Position numbers and translations under genes: made by a program. Below are positions 51,501 to 63,015 of a stretch of 64,000 nt of DNA, piece by piece. The stretch is from Corbicula japonica (Eukaryota > Mollusca > Bivalvia > Venerida > Cyrenidae). The notes under the pieces were generated by a model. The model made no database searches, was not told the origin of the DNA, and worked only from the letters and a program-made list of their open reading frames with translations. Position 1 is the stretch's first letter. Each line of letters begins with the position of its first letter. Location of the stretch: contig JAZAYU010000264.1 in the NCBI GenBank assembly GCA_038501625.1, forward strand, positions 1-64,000. The letters are read 5' to 3'.

Positions 51501-53911
51501 TTTCCTATAATGAATAGGTGATCTTATTACAGTTGTTGACTATAAAATGTTAATTTTACCACTGTTCATTATAAACAATGTCATCTTATGAACTTCATGA
51601 CTTCTTTTCATGAATTGGCGTCAGATGTCCTAAAACACTTTTGTTCCGAAGTGCCCGATAAAAAAAAAGAATTTCACAAAAAAGAGAACAACCAAATGTA
51701 GAACTTTGCGCCGTGTGAAACACGCGTTTATTTGTTGTTCTGTTTTTGTTTGCATAGAAAAACTCTTCCAATATAATGGTAAACATATGGATTAAAACAT
51801 ATCATGCGCAATGTGAATATAGGCTTGCACGCAAGACTGGCGTAACTACATTGATGTAACAACGTTACAACACTCTTGCATGCGAATTATAAAACTGAAG
51901 GTGTGAACTAATCAATTCTTTCGTTTAAGCTACTGCACTGACGTCCAAACACCGGATTTATATTCGTTTTGATTTTCAGAAATTTATTAGCTAGGTGTCT
52001 TTTTGTTGCGCGGGAAAAAGTTGTATCTCGACAAGTCCAATATTGTCGTCTTCCGATTAATTATATTGATCTGATCAAGATGCGATCAATAGGCCCGATT
52101 CTGTGCTGAAGGTTATAGAATTAAGTTTTGAAACCTGTCTCAAATTTCAAACATCTGATTGACTGAAATGGCGCACAGGCGTGATTTAAGCCAATCACAT
52201 GCTTGAGATTTGAGACTGGTTTCCATTCTCAGTTTTATAACCTTGGGACCTGGGTTGAAGGTTATAAAACTGAGCATGGAAACCAATCTCAAATCTCGTG
52301 CATCTGATAAATGGCTGAAATGGCGACTGGTCGCCATTTCAGCCAATCAGATGCTTGAGACCTGATCTTTTCTGGATGGCTGATTCTTTCTCAAAGTAAG
52401 GTTGTGGTACATTTATGATACCAAGCTCTTGAAATTTTAATGGTATTTCAGTATCGAAGACAGAAACAATCTTACTTTGACGCACGCCGTTCGATAGGTT
52501 ATGCAGGGCTGAAGGTTATAAAACTGAGATTGGAAACCAGTCTCAAATCTCAAGCATCTGATTGGCTGAAATGGCGACTGGTTTCTATGCTCAGTTTTAT
52601 AACCTTGTGCACAGGCGACTGGTTGGCTACTACAGTTCAATGAAATATACGCCCAGTTATTATTTTCTATCCGATTAAAATGTTTTTGCTTAGAAGGTGT
52701 ATCCCGATGATGTTTTAACGTGTTTTAGATTAGATCCCTAGATGTCGAAACTAGGTCACTAGGTCAAATAAAAGAAAATTTTAAAAATCATATGAACACG
52801 ATTAAGACCAAACTTTTTTAATTTTAAAGTTTTGATCATAACATGATGTTCAGAATATTTCTTTTCATCAGGGAAAAAATAAATGTCATTAATGGTTGGA
52901 TTTTAAAATAATTTTGACAAAAGTGGCCACCATAGTAGGAAGGTGTGACGCGCACACAACTCGAGGTCTGCAATATGAAACTATGACGAAGATGTCTGGC
53001 CTTATGTGCAGTGACAAAGATTATAAAAACTCTGTGAAAGGGGCCTGCAAAAAAAAAAAGATTATAAAAACTCAGTTTAGGCCAGTCTCAAATCAAGCAT
53101 CTGATTGGCTGAAATAGAGACAAGTCTTCATTTTAGCCGCAGATGCTTGAGATTTGAGACTGCTCTCCATTCTCAGCTTAATAATCCTGGGACCAGATTA
53201 TTGTGATATAATATTCATCTGGCTCTGCTAAGTATTTGTTGGGGGTGAAGAGGATTCTTGAAAAAAATTTATGGTATCAATTGCTTCTACAATTCTGAAC
53301 ATATATTCTAACTTGAAATGTTTCAAGATATAATTGAGTATAAGTGAAAGTAGTAGTGACACATTTTCATGTCACCTCTGACTAAGTAGGGTATCGCGCG
53401 GGTATGATCACTTTAAGTGATATCTCTAATTTATATTTGAGGTTCGATCCTTTTTATGACCAAAAACGCATGCCAATTACTGACGAAATATCGTATTGAA
53501 ATGTCGTTTTACATCAGACCTGAATATATTTGCATCCCATTTTATAAATAAATGATCCATGCTCATTAGACTTCAAATGAAAGGAACCTTTCACTTTCTC
53601 TTTAAGGATTTACTTTAAAAGAATATTGCACAATGAAGGTATTAAACTAGCGAGGCGTACACATTTCATCTTTATTTCATCATAAAAACGAGCAATGGCA
53701 TCCAGGGATGTCAACATCAGAAAGCAATATTGATCCTTAAAAATATATATTGAAAATCTTAGTTTGACAAAACATTGTGCGCGACATCAACTCGACGATA
53801 TCAAATGTAATGTGTTGGGAAAGAACTAACGTTCCGTTGCCAATTCTCCATTGTCCATTCGCTATTTTCCATTCCGCCTTATTCTTTTTGTACCTTAGCC
53901 GTTAGTTTATT

Positions 53912-53949
<38 letters not shown>

Positions 53950-56900
53950 TATTATTATTATTATCAGTTGCGTAGCTACTATAAGGCCATGTAGGCCCGG
54001 GCCTACAAGTTGTATAGGAAAATGACGTTTTCAAAACTCCCAAAAATACAATTAAAGCAGAACGGGGTGGTATGGTAGCAGGTTCAAGTCGTTTTTGTCG
54101 AATCAAATTTTTCTTTTGCTTCTGGGAAAATGATTATTTTGATTATTTTCATGGCCAGATGTTAATGCAGACCGACGTTCCTGTTCTCTGTGTTGTCACC
54201 CTTTATTTGCAGTCTGCTACATTTAATCTCCACTTGTGTACTGCTTTTACATAGGAAGGGGGTGGGGGGGGGGGGCTTCGCACCTCAGACCCCGTTCAAG
54301 GGGCAACGCCACTAGGAACCCCTTATATGTGCCTACAACTTGTAAAAAGCTGGCTACGCCCCTGATTATTATTATTATTATTATAGAAAACTGATAGCGG
54401 TTTATAGGAGACGATTTACACTTCTTAATATAGAGGAGTAAATAACATGTAAAATAAAGTATAAAAGCATTGAAACATTTCCACAACAGCATGTTATTAG
54501 GCGAATTGTATTTAAAAGGATATGAAAGAAAACCACTTTGTTCCAATTTATTGAGGACACAATGACTTGTTCATATTTTGGTTCAGCTGTTCCTGCAGAT
54601 TCAGGTCCCTAGGTTATAAAACTGATAATGGAAACCAGTCTCAAATCTCAAGCATCTGATCGGCTGAAATGGCGACTCGCCATTTCAGCTATTCGGATGC
54701 TTGAGATTTGAGACTGGTTTACAATCTCATTTTTTGTGTCGCCCTTTCGAAGAAATGGCGATACATAGGGACCGCTTTGTCCGTCCGTCCGTCCGTCCGT
54801 CCGTCCGTCACGAAAACTTAACGTTGGCTATAACTTTGCCATTTCTTAATATTTCTTTATCAAACTTTCAAATTATATTGCTTATGACAACACGCTCGAG
54901 ATGATGCCAAGGTCAAGGTCACATTTGACGGAGTTATGCCCCTTTTTGTACTGTGAATTTTACACGAAAACTTAACGTTGGCTATAATTTTGTCATTTCT
55001 TAATGTTTTTTCATCAAACTTTCAAATTATATTGCATATGACAACACGCTCGAGATGATGCCAAATTCTCAAGGTCAAGGTCACATTTTATTGAGTTATG
55101 CCCTTTTTTGTACTTGGATTTTTACAAGAAAACTTAACATTGGCTATAACTTTACTTTCAAATTACATTGCTTATGACAACACGCTCATGATGATGCAAA
55201 ATTCTTTGATGGAGTTATGTCCCCTTTTGTACTTGCATTTTTATTCCGACATAGCACCAGAGGGCGACACAAGTGTTCAACTGAACACCCATCTAGTATA
55301 AATCTACAGCTCAGTACTTTTGTAAGACTGACCCGGTCAGTTTACGTTAAATGTTTGATCAGGTTAATGTGAATGAATCAAGTGCAAACACAGATTAATA
55401 TAGCAGATATTTACAAGTCGTTTATTACAATTATTTGAAATCGAGCTTACAAAACCAGAAATAACCGCTTTCTACAAGCCATTGTTGATGTAACAGTCAA
55501 TGACAATCCCACACTCTTGCATTTAGTTTCGGTGTTACATGTATGTTGGGTTAATCGTTGTTTCTCTCTCCCGACTTCTTTAACGAGACCACGAAAACGC
55601 GATGCGAGGTTCGTGATATTAGTATCGTAGCGTACTTTCATGACCACGCATTGTTTTCGCGCAACTTTGCATCGCGGTTTCACGATCTACCATCGTGATA
55701 TCGCGTTTCCATGGACTCGCCCGAGAAGTCGACAAGGCGAAACAACGATGGCCCTAACTGAACACCGTAACTAATAAAACCAAATACGATGTATTTGCAG
55801 ATTTACGCACGGGTGACAGAAATCTCTGACGAGCCCAGATTCCCACACCGTGGAATTCTTGTGGACACATCAAGGCACTTTATTCACATGTATACGCTGA
55901 AAGATGTTCTGGTATTTATTTTCTCTTTTAGAAAAGATTTTGAAAATTGACTTAAAATACATAATTATGTAGAATGTGTATATCCTTCTAATTACCGGAA
56001 GTCACCAGCAGAGGCCTTACTTTTTCTCCCGATTTTTTCGTCAATACATTGTTCTCAGATTATTAAATTCAAAATAATTGAAGGTCATTTATGGTTCTAA
56101 TATCTTATTAATGAAAATAATTATTGACATTCTAGTTTGTACCAGTTGTTAAGGATCAATTAATTAATACTATTTAATGAGTTTAATGAATTTAATAGTT
56201 ATGAATTAACAAAACTTTGATTAACTTGGATAATTTTACCCCTAAGGTGGAATGCGACAATAGCGCTTGCTTTATACATATTAATGATAAGAGACGCACT
56301 TATATTCGTGGGCATAAAATTTCGCGGTCACCATTTTCGCGGGTTCTTGTATTCATGGAATTCAATTTTCTAAACAACGTTTAAGTTCAATCCTTATATC
56401 GTTGTAGTTTAAAATTCGGGTATGTATCTTCCCAAGAAAACCACGAAAATAAGCACTTCACAAATGGGGCACGTCACGGGAAAAGGTACCTTCGGTCATT
56501 TTTAGTGATATTTTAGTTCTCACTAAATTTAGAAAGAACTTACAACTATAAATCAATTTCTTATAACTAAAATTTGTTTTTGTTACACATTTAGACATTA
56601 AAATGGTATTTTTACCGCGCAATGCATAATAAATAATATCGTCTGCTTTAATTTATGACGTCATTTCAAAGATTGACGTCAACTGTCCGAAGGTACCTTT
56701 TCCAGTGGCGCGCCCCAAATGTAAATGTTTTTTTTTAGGTCCCTTTCTCAGGGTAACCCGGTTTATTCCATATTATGTCATTACAATACAACATTGATGG
56801 TACACTTTCATATACAATGATACATTTTGTAATATTTAAGTATCGGCATTTATCAAATAATTATGGATACGATAACTATGCTTATTACAAATATGTTTTA

Positions 56901-56999
56901 TTGGACATTTTATCAACAAGAATAGGTTTAAAGTAATCTAACCATAGTGTTGAAAAAGGGTGTCTGATTTTTTTTAATAATGAAAACAACACCACCACC

Positions 57000-57031
<32 letters not shown>

Positions 57032-57049
57032 CAACAACAACATACTAAT

Positions 57050-57094
<45 letters not shown>

Positions 57095-60077
57095 TATAAA
57101 GGTGATAATGTGAAAATATGAACATGCTACCGACACAATGTTAATGATTTCACAGTAATTTCAAGAGAAATAATCCACTTTATACTTTGATTCTTGTAGG
57201 ATGGTATGGCCTACAACAAGATGAACGTCCTTCACTGGCACATCGTCGACGACAATTCATTTCCGTATCAAAGTCAAGTATTCCCAAAGCTTAGCGAAAA
57301 GGTGGGTTGACATTTATTATTTAAATAGGTTTTGCGCATTGTTTCGAATTACAGCTCCCTGTAGTATAAAGCGCCTTGGAATGAAAGTGTTGTTTTTGAA
57401 CCAAAGTATGTAGCTCCTTATGATGTATGATTAAAGGGATGATGTAGCAGATTATGTACCAGAAGTAAATTCTATACTTTAAACGAAAAATACGTCAAAA
57501 TGCACAGGGTCTCTGTAGAGCTCTATTTGGAAATAAGGTTCAGAGACATTGAATACCGATCCCAGTTGAGTTAGAGAGCCGATTGGGTGAACAGACTGTG
57601 CAAACATTTTAAAACTATGTTTGGAGCCCAGTCTCAAATCTCAAATCTAAAGCATCTAATTGGCTGAAAAAGAATAAGATCTCCATTTCAGCTAAAAAGA
57701 TTCTGGAGATTTGACGGTCTGGTCTCCATCTTGAGACCAGAGCTTCTTAGGGGCTGTATTCGAAGGGAGCTTGTAATATGCTACCGTGGATTTTTATGTT
57801 ATTAATATGACAGATACTTCACTAAGTGTTATTCGTTAACATCTTACGTGATTTTATAATGATTCGTTCTTTTCTTTTATTATAGGGAGCATTTCATCCA
57901 ACTCTAGTCTACACTCATAAAGATATTTCGGAAATCGTAGAGTACGCGAGGTACAGAGGGATCAGGGTCGTACCGGAATTTGACAGTCCAGGTAAGAGGG
58001 GTTTTAATTTTGCAACTGATCTTTTTATTATGTCGCCTTTAAAGAAAGGGCGGGGATATGTCGTTAGACAAAAATTTGTGCGATCAACAGATCCGAGGTC
58101 AACGTCACGGTATCCTTTAATGCACAAACCGATCAATAGCGGGCCATTTGTTCCTTTGTCAAAGTCGCTGTTCCAACAGCCATTCCAAAAAGCCGTAATA
58201 TTATATTTTTACCCAATATATTGGTTATATTTTTTCAATTGTTTATTTAGTTTATCTGGAATTGAAAAAAACAGCAACAGCATTTTGATTATTATTTTAA
58301 AGAGCGGCTTCACACAAATAGTTTTCATACCCTCGTGACCGCAATGGATTATTGGTCCAATCCTTAAGCGGCAGCTGTATGAGTAAGTTTCATCTTCGAT
58401 ATAGATAAAGTCTTTAATCTTGTTATTGTCGTTTGTTATTGACGTCCGATTCATTCACCCATAGTATCTAAAGTCAGTACTAGTAGGTCAGGGCTAGAGG
58501 CATCGATATTTTCTTAATAGCGTATAACATAACAGCCGGTATCGGTTAATGACATAAAAGCTTTTATTGCTATCCATCTTAATGAATATTTTCCAAGTTG
58601 TGCGTGGATGGTGACGTAAATAATATATCCAGGTGCTGCAGCTCTATGCATAGGTGTTGTTCTCGCCATATTATCCGCTTATTTTCCTACTTATAATACA
58701 CATTAATAAATATTTATCCTTTTAAGTATAAGCTTACTCAAGTTTTCTTTCGCAATCAAAAATAAATTTTTATTCTGTCCGAAGTTTCGAATTTGAAGAG
58801 CCATGTCACGGAAAACGTGACTTCGGTGATATTTGCGACTTATGGGGGTGAACGCCAGGGCCCAAGACCATAAAACTAAGATTGGAGACCAGTCTAAAAT
58901 CTCAAGCATCTGATTGGCTGAAATGACGACCAGTCGCGATTTAAGCCAATCAGATGATTGAGATTTGATACTGGTCTCCAGATTTAGTTTTATTATCATG
59001 GACTCTGGTCTGTCCGTCCTTTACAAATCTGGTTTCCGGATCATATTTTGGCATTGTGGCAACCCGTGAAGGGAGTTCAACCAAAATTTACACAGGTGTA
59101 CACCTTAAACAGTCGGAACGTCGCGTCCAGGAACCTTGACCATGCATACGTAAGTCAAGATCACACTTTTCATTCTATTTCAGGTCACACTTTTTCATGG
59201 CTCGGATACCCGGAGATAAAAAGCACGTGTTACGTGCAGGGCAAACCACTCCATGGGCCATTAGGACCAATCAATCCCGCACAGGACATAACATACGCAT
59301 TTATGGCAAAACTATTTAGTGAAATTTACGATGTGTTTCCCGATAAATTCGTCCATCTCGGAGGCGATGAGCTACACAGTACTTGCTGGTGAGTATATGG
59401 AACGCCATAGCCGTCATTAAAATATGACTAGGATGATGATAGCAATATAAATGATTTCCTTGAAAATAGGTCACAACACATCAATAATATTGCCTCTCTG
59501 ATCTTAAAGTTTTGTTCATTGATTATTTTTCGTCTAACTACAACGGCGATTATGGATATTTTCAAGTTAAATTCCGTCTGAAAAAAAAATGCAGATACTT
59601 CATCTGTGTTCTATTCCAAAGAAATTTTAATGTATAATATATTTGTAGTCTAATATTGATATACCTCAGTGATACGTACTTTACACATCAAAGTTCGCAA
59701 CTTTTTGTCGTTTTTGCTGTTTATTCTCCAGTTTAACGCGCTTCCAGCTTGGAAAAAGGATCATTTATTATGGTGTGGGCAAAAAACTTCAGTCCTACAC
59801 TTATGCCTATACAACTCCGAAAATACAATATTTAGTTCTTGCATTGTAAATTATTTTATCCAAACTGAAAGAAATCTGAAAGCTACTAGTAAGACAATAC
59901 TTCCTACTATTGCAAACTACCAAATGGGTGTACTGTACGGTTTTCATTGTATTTCAGGGCGACCAACCCTAGCATTGTTGCCTACCTTCAACAGCAAGCT
60001 AATATCCCGGCCTATGAGGCAACCATTTCCAACGCTCAGAACTACATCAATAAGGCGATAGGATACTATTTCAAAAG
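45515..60077 (+). CDS. Beta-hexosaminidase (HEXA/HEXB-like, GH20), 3' end beyond window
   Basis: Visible exons: 45515-45599, 49876-50388, 51094-51209, 55801-55911, 57200-57301, 57886-57991, 59184-59388, 59958-60077; all junctions GT-AG and in phase, 452 residues. [20 protein letters not shown] is a signal peptide. Then comes the N-terminal GH20b-type domain ([10 protein letters not shown] ... [14 protein letters not shown]) and the GH20 barrel: [14 protein letters not shown] (Arg263, equal to human HEXA Arg178), [29 protein letters not shown] and [12 protein letters not shown] with the catalytic Asp406-Glu407. Known role: lysosomal or secreted removal of terminal GlcNAc/GalNAc from glycolipids, glycans and chito-oligomers. 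The last third, including the residues that separate alpha from beta subunits, is outside the window, so the subtype is open. The N-terminal domain carries extra residues relative to human HEXA. Confidence 0.93.
46042..46147. repeat. Fold-back element copy 7 (shortened)
   Basis: GGGCCCAAGATCATAAAACT to TTACGATTTTGGCCCTGG; most of the right arm is deleted. Confidence 0.7.
46955..47098. repeat. Fold-back element copy 8
   Basis: Full-length hairpin with few mismatches (CCAAACAG, GAAATTTGAG). Confidence 0.9.
47608..47754. repeat. Fold-back element copy 9
   Basis: GGCCCAAGATCATTAAACTA to TTTTATGATCTTGGGCC; belongs to the AAGATCATAAAACTAAG end-type. Confidence 0.9.
47884..48030. repeat. Fold-back element copy 10
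   Basis: AGGGCCCAGGATCATAAAAC to TTTCATGATCTTGATCAC, 130 bp after copy 9. Confidence 0.85.
48235..48410 (-). repeat. CCTGTCTTAAGCAG-type repeat
   Basis: CAAACCTGTCTTAAGCAGCC at the left and GGCTGCTAAGGCAGGTTTTA at the right are inverted ends, with repeated GGTGGCTG inside. Related to 33495-33635. Confidence 0.6.
48941..49056. repeat. Fold-back element copy 11 (shortened)
   Basis: GGTTATAAAACTTAGATAT to CGGTTTTCTAATGTTGACC; centre deleted. Confidence 0.7.
49314..49873 (+). repeat. ~85-bp (two ~43-bp halves) tandem repeat ending at hexosaminidase exon 2
   Basis: Alternating TTGTTCCTTTGACATTGACT / AGAAATGTCTCAAATTACAA and TTGATATTGATTTGAAATG / TCTCTTATTTCAATTTTG. About six dimers, more diverged toward the 3' end. 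The final CTCTAATTTCAATTTAG is both a repeat half and the polypyrimidine-AG acceptor of exon 2. Confidence 0.88.
49876..50388 (+). CDS. Hexosaminidase exon 2
   Basis: Acceptor aatttcaatttag; the split codon gives Asp, then [20 protein letters not shown]. Encodes the N-terminal domain through [11 protein letters not shown](Y). Donor gtgagt at 50389; ignoring it would end at a TGA 10 nt later. Two N-glycosylation sequons are visible (NKT in LNKTCD and NNKTL), plus NYT and NES. Confidence 0.9.
51094..51209 (+). CDS. Hexosaminidase exon 3
   Basis: Encodes [20 protein letters not shown] then [18 protein letters not shown], aligning with [22 protein letters not shown]. Acceptor tcttttcag, donor gtaatt. 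Confidence 0.95.
51265..51412. repeat. Fold-back element copy 12
   Basis: GGGCCCAAGATCATAAAACT to TTTTATGATCTTGGGCCC: the outermost ends are perfect inverted repeats. Starts 56 bp after exon 3. Confidence 0.9.
51413..51660. repeat. TCACGGGAAAAG element, diverged copy
   Basis: GGTCACGGGAAAAGTTGTCT, AATTTAGAAAGAACTT-like and GGCGTCAGATGTCC blocks match the better copy at 56466-56712. Confidence 0.55.
52106..52250. repeat. Fold-back element copy 13
   Basis: GAAGGTTATAGAATTAAGT to AGTTTTATAACCTTGGGACC; left arm diverged. Confidence 0.85.
52255..52362. repeat. Fold-back element copy 14 (right end lost)
   Basis: Starts GAAGGTTATAAAACTGAGC five bases after copy 13 and stops at ATGCTTGAGA. Confidence 0.85.
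52508..52610. repeat. Fold-back element copy 15 (right-arm hairpin lost)
   Basis: GAAGGTTATAAAACTGAGAT through GGCGACTGG, then directly TTTCTATGCTCAGTTTTATA. Confidence 0.85.
53059..53192. repeat. Fold-back element copy 16
   Basis: AGATTATAAAAACTCAGTTT to CTCAGCTTAATAATCCTGGG; moderately diverged. Confidence 0.78.
53912..53964 (+). repeat. (ATC)n(ATT)n microsatellite
   Basis: About 13 ATC then 5 ATT triplets; continues as ATT after the element that follows. Confidence 0.9.
53965..54364. mobile_element. Small inverted-repeat element in an ATT microsatellite (hAT-like ends)
   Basis: Ends CAGTTGCGTAGCTA and TGGCTACGCCCCTG are imperfect inverted repeats. ATTATTAT flanks both sides, compatible with an 8-bp duplication but uninformative inside (ATT)n. 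Further inverted matches: GCCTACAAGTTGTA / CCTACAACTTGTAA. 400 bp, non-coding. Confidence 0.5.
54609..54733. repeat. Fold-back element copy 17 (right end truncated)
   Basis: AGGTTATAAAACTGATAATG through TTACAATCTCATTTTT, cut by the next repeat. Confidence 0.82.
54735..55300. repeat. Interspersed repeat with TGTCGCCCTTTCGAAG head and ~160-bp tandem core
   Basis: Head TGTGTCGCCCTTTCGAAGAA and tail CAGAGGGCGACACAAGTGTT are inverted ends. A (CCGT)n run (54780-54808) is followed by three core units beginning ACGAAAACTTAACGTTGGCT. Two units contain AAGGTCAAGGTCACATTT. Confidence 0.8.
55801..55911 (+). CDS. Hexosaminidase exon 4
   Basis: Encodes [20 protein letters not shown] then [17 protein letters not shown] (37 codons, phase 0). 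The substrate-binding Arg of DTSRH is present. Donor gtattt is weak. Confidence 0.93.
56466..56712. repeat. Miniature inverted-repeat element (GGAAAAGGTACCTTCGG)
   Basis: GCACGTCACGGGAAAAGGTA and CCGAAGGTACCTTTTCCAGT lie inverted at the two ends, 247 bp apart. Relatives at 51413-51660 and a fragment at about 58803-58850. Confidence 0.7.
56991..57093 (+). repeat. (ACC)n(AAC)n(ATA)n compound microsatellite
   Basis: Runs of CCA, CAA and TAA triplets over about 100 bp, 107 bp before exon 5. Confidence 0.92.
57200..57301 (+). CDS. Hexosaminidase exon 5
   Basis: Encodes [20 protein letters not shown] then [18 protein letters not shown] has [20 protein letters not shown]. Donor gtgggt. Confidence 0.95.
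57597..57735. repeat. Fold-back element copy 18 (diverged)
   Basis: GTGCAAACATTTTAAAACTA through AATTGGCTGAAAAAG to GGTCTGGTCTCCATC. Confidence 0.65.
57886..57991 (+). CDS. Hexosaminidase exon 6
   Basis: Encodes [20 protein letters not shown] then [15 protein letters not shown]. The EFDSPGH motif is completed by exon 7. Donor gtaaga. Confidence 0.95.
58858..59004. repeat. Fold-back element copy 19
   Basis: GGGCCCAAGACCATAAAACT to GTTTTATTATCATGGACTC, 180 bp before exon 7. Confidence 0.85.
59184..59388 (+). CDS. Hexosaminidase exon 7 (catalytic)
   Basis: Encodes [20 protein letters not shown] through [17 protein letters not shown] plus 2 nt of Trp; contains the catalytic Asp-Glu. Acceptor tctatttcag, donor gtgagt. 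Confidence 0.96.
59958..60077 (+). CDS. Hexosaminidase exon 8 (last visible)
   Basis: Encodes [20 protein letters not shown] then [19 protein letters not shown] plus 2 nt. Donor gtaaga. No later exon (for example one with a VVWQE-like motif) is found before 64000. Confidence 0.9.
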
Positions 60078-61013
60078 GTAAGAATTAAGAATATTTCCTC
60101 CTCTTTGCAAATCGCCTCCTCCGCCCATCCCGCACCCCGTGCAAAGTGGGAAGCATATAGATTTGCCTTTTTCCTTTTTCCCCCGAGAACCTTGTTTTTC
60201 GAACCTCTCATTCATTTATCAGGTGAATCTTTTTCGATCTTTCATGAATGGCCAGGTAATATGTATAAATGAACGTAAACTAATGACTTTTAGCCATTTT
60301 ATCAGAGTTTTGTGTCTTTGTTGTACACAACCTATCAAATTAATTGTTTGTATTTATTCAAATGAAAACTCTCACAACAGTTCCAATTTCCTGTTGTTTA
60401 AATTGTCTGAATCTCACTGCATTTAATTGTATTTTTTTTCAAGTATGACGATGAGCTTATATGCTTAAGTCGAAAATTTCTGTTCTGTTCTGTTCTATTA
60501 TGTTAATTTCTAGTATAATCTGTACGACTCCTCATTCACAGATTTCTTTTTTAAATTGCAAAAAAATATCAGTCATCATGTGTCCACGATATTATATGAA
60601 CGATTTCTTTCGACTAAAATACTGGGTTTACATGCTATGTTATTTTCTGGACGAATTTTTGACCATGCATTATAGTTATAAACAGTAAGGGGAAGTAACC
60701 GCTGCGAGGTTGTTTTCCCAGCTAAAACGCAATGATCTCCCTTAGCCGCTACACGCGAACTGGTTATTGAAGTATAGTTTTTCTTGTTGACGATTAAAGA
60801 TTTTAAAGATGATGAGCATTCGTTAAACTGAAGAAGTCCAAAAAGCAAAAAATATTTTTCATTTTTGCCTCTGTGCGTGTTGTTTTAGAAAACAAAACCG
60901 AGTATCAACACTGGGATGGGATTATGTCCTTTTATACACTGACCAACTCCAGTTTTCTGTGCATTTATTTATAAAGATTTTTTAGGGCATATCCAAAGTA
61001 AGGTTTTGCTTTT

Positions 61014-61745
61014 TATGCCCCCGGCATCTAGTGATTGAACCGTCCGTCCGTCCTTCCGTACGTCCGTCCGTCCGGTTAACATTTTTCGGCAAGTTCGATA
61101 TTTCTCAATTTCTACAAAGAGCATTGGCATGAAAGTTTACACACTTACTTAACAGTTCACAGGTCATGACCCTGACAAGTTACATAACTCTGGGTACCTT
61201 ATTTCTGGTGTTATCTCCCCTTTTTGTACTTAGAAAAATGGTTAACCTGTTTCGGCAAGTTGGATATTTTTCCATTTCTACAAAGATCATTAGCATGAAA
61301 GTTTACAAACTTAATATGCAGTGCACAGGGTATGACTCTGACAAGTTACATAACTCTGGCTATCTTAATTCGGAGTTTTCTCCCCAATTTGTACTTAGAG
61401 ATAAATGGTTAACATTTTTCGGCAAGTTCGATATTTCTCAATTTCTACAAAGAGCATTGGCATGAAAGTTTACACACTTACTTAACAGTTCACAGGTCAT
61501 GACACTAACAAGTTACATAACTCTGGGTACCTTATTTCTGGTGTTATCTCCCCTTTTTGTACTTAGAAAATGGTTAACTTATTTCGGCATGTTGGATATT
61601 TCGCAATATCCACAAAGAGATCTGGCATTAAGGTTTACACACATACTTAACAGTGCACAGATGATGACCCTTACAAGTTACGTAAGTCTGGCTACCTTTT
61701 TTTCTGGGATTATCTCCCCATTTAATACTTGGATATAAATGGTTA
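61014..61745 (+). repeat. Interspersed repeat with TATGCCCCCGGCATC head and ~165-bp core
   Basis: A (CCGT)n-type run at 61040-61075 is followed by about four units beginning GGTTAACATTTTTCGGCAAG and ending TCTCCCCTTTTTGTACTTAG. Confidence 0.85.
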
Positions 61746-61903
61746 ACTTGTTTTATTTGATTTTTGCCCTTTTTCGCTTAGAAATAAGAATTAAGACTTA
61801 GAAATTATGGTTAAAGTTTCAATGTTAGTGTTTTTCTAAGGTAATCTATAGAAAAGGTTTAAAACAGATGTACTTAACATACTTTGGTGAAAGTGCCTAG
61901 TGG

Positions 61904-62006
61904 TTACTATACTATACTATACTATACTATACTATACTATACTATACTATACTATACTATACTATACTATACTATACTATACTATACTATACTATACTAT
62001 ACTATA
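61904..62006 (+). repeat. (ACTAT)n pentanucleotide tract
   Basis: About 20 perfect ACTAT units over 100 bp, passing directly and in phase into (ACCAC)n. Confidence 0.97.
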
Positions 62007-62215
62007 CCACACCACACCACACCACACCACACCACACCACACCACACCACACCACACCACACCACACCACACCACACCACACCACCGCCCCCACCACCAC
62101 CACCACCCCCACCACCACCACACCACCACCACCCTCACACCACCACCACCCCCCACCACCCCCACCACACCACCCCATCTCACACCACACCACCACCACC
62201 CCACCACACCACCAA
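62007..62215 (+). repeat. (ACCAC)n tract grading into ACC/CCCACC-rich sequence
   Basis: About 16 clean ACCAC units, then irregular CCACCACCACC and CCCCACC. The strand is almost free of G and poor in T. Confidence 0.93.
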
Positions 62216-62525
62216 CAATAATACTGTCAACAACAATGTCAACAACACCACCAACAACACCGTCAACAACACCACCAACAAGTCCGTCAACAACACCACC
62301 AAGAACACCGTCAACAACACCACCAACAACAACACCACCACCAACAAGAATAGCATCAACAACACCAACAACCAACAACAATAGCATCAACAACACCAAC
62401 AACTGACAACACCAACAACAACACTGACAACTACACCAACAACAACACCAACAACACTAACATTACCAACACCAACAACAATACCAACAACAGCAACAAC
62501 ACCCACACCACCAACAACAGCAACC
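62216..62525 (+). repeat. AAC-rich degenerate repeat
   Basis: Irregular AACAACACC, ACCAACAAC and GTCAACAAC blocks. Long open frames on both strands come from composition and are not genes. Confidence 0.9.
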
Positions 62526-63015
62526 AGCATACCATACCTTACTATACTACACCACACCTCACCACATCACTATAGGTGGGCAGGGATAGTGGGTTGATGG
62601 GTGTGGGATCAGGGGTGTATGGACTGGGTTGTGTAAACCCTCTAAAAAAACTACAATAATAAAGTAACTGTAATTTATTGATTTCCTAACTTGGATTAAG
62701 AAACTTTTGTTCATGTATGTGTGTTGGGTGTCATAAACTCCTGAATCACTCCCCAGTTTAAATGAAGCCCAGTTTTAAATGTGCTTAAATATGTCTGACT
62801 TCAAATAGTCGAGCATGCAGTCGTTTCCGACTGGCTCTTGTTATGATAAATTCTTTTCATGTACAGGTTCTGGCACCAGACGGTTATTTTCATTATTTAG
62901 AACTAACTTGTGGTTTTAGTTGCAGTTTTAACACTGTGCTATCATTTAAAATTTGTATCGTTACAAACTTCGCTACCGGGGGCATATGTGTTTTCCGAAC
63001 ACAGCTTCTTGTTTT

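Noticed and set aside
56885..57136. Minus-strand Ile/Val/Leu-rich frame resembling a membrane protein
   Set aside because: Translation of a triplet microsatellite.
61884..62406. Long open frames of 136-168 codons on both strands
   Set aside because: Low-complexity ACTAT/ACCAC/AAC repeats; both strands and several frames are open, which is a composition effect.
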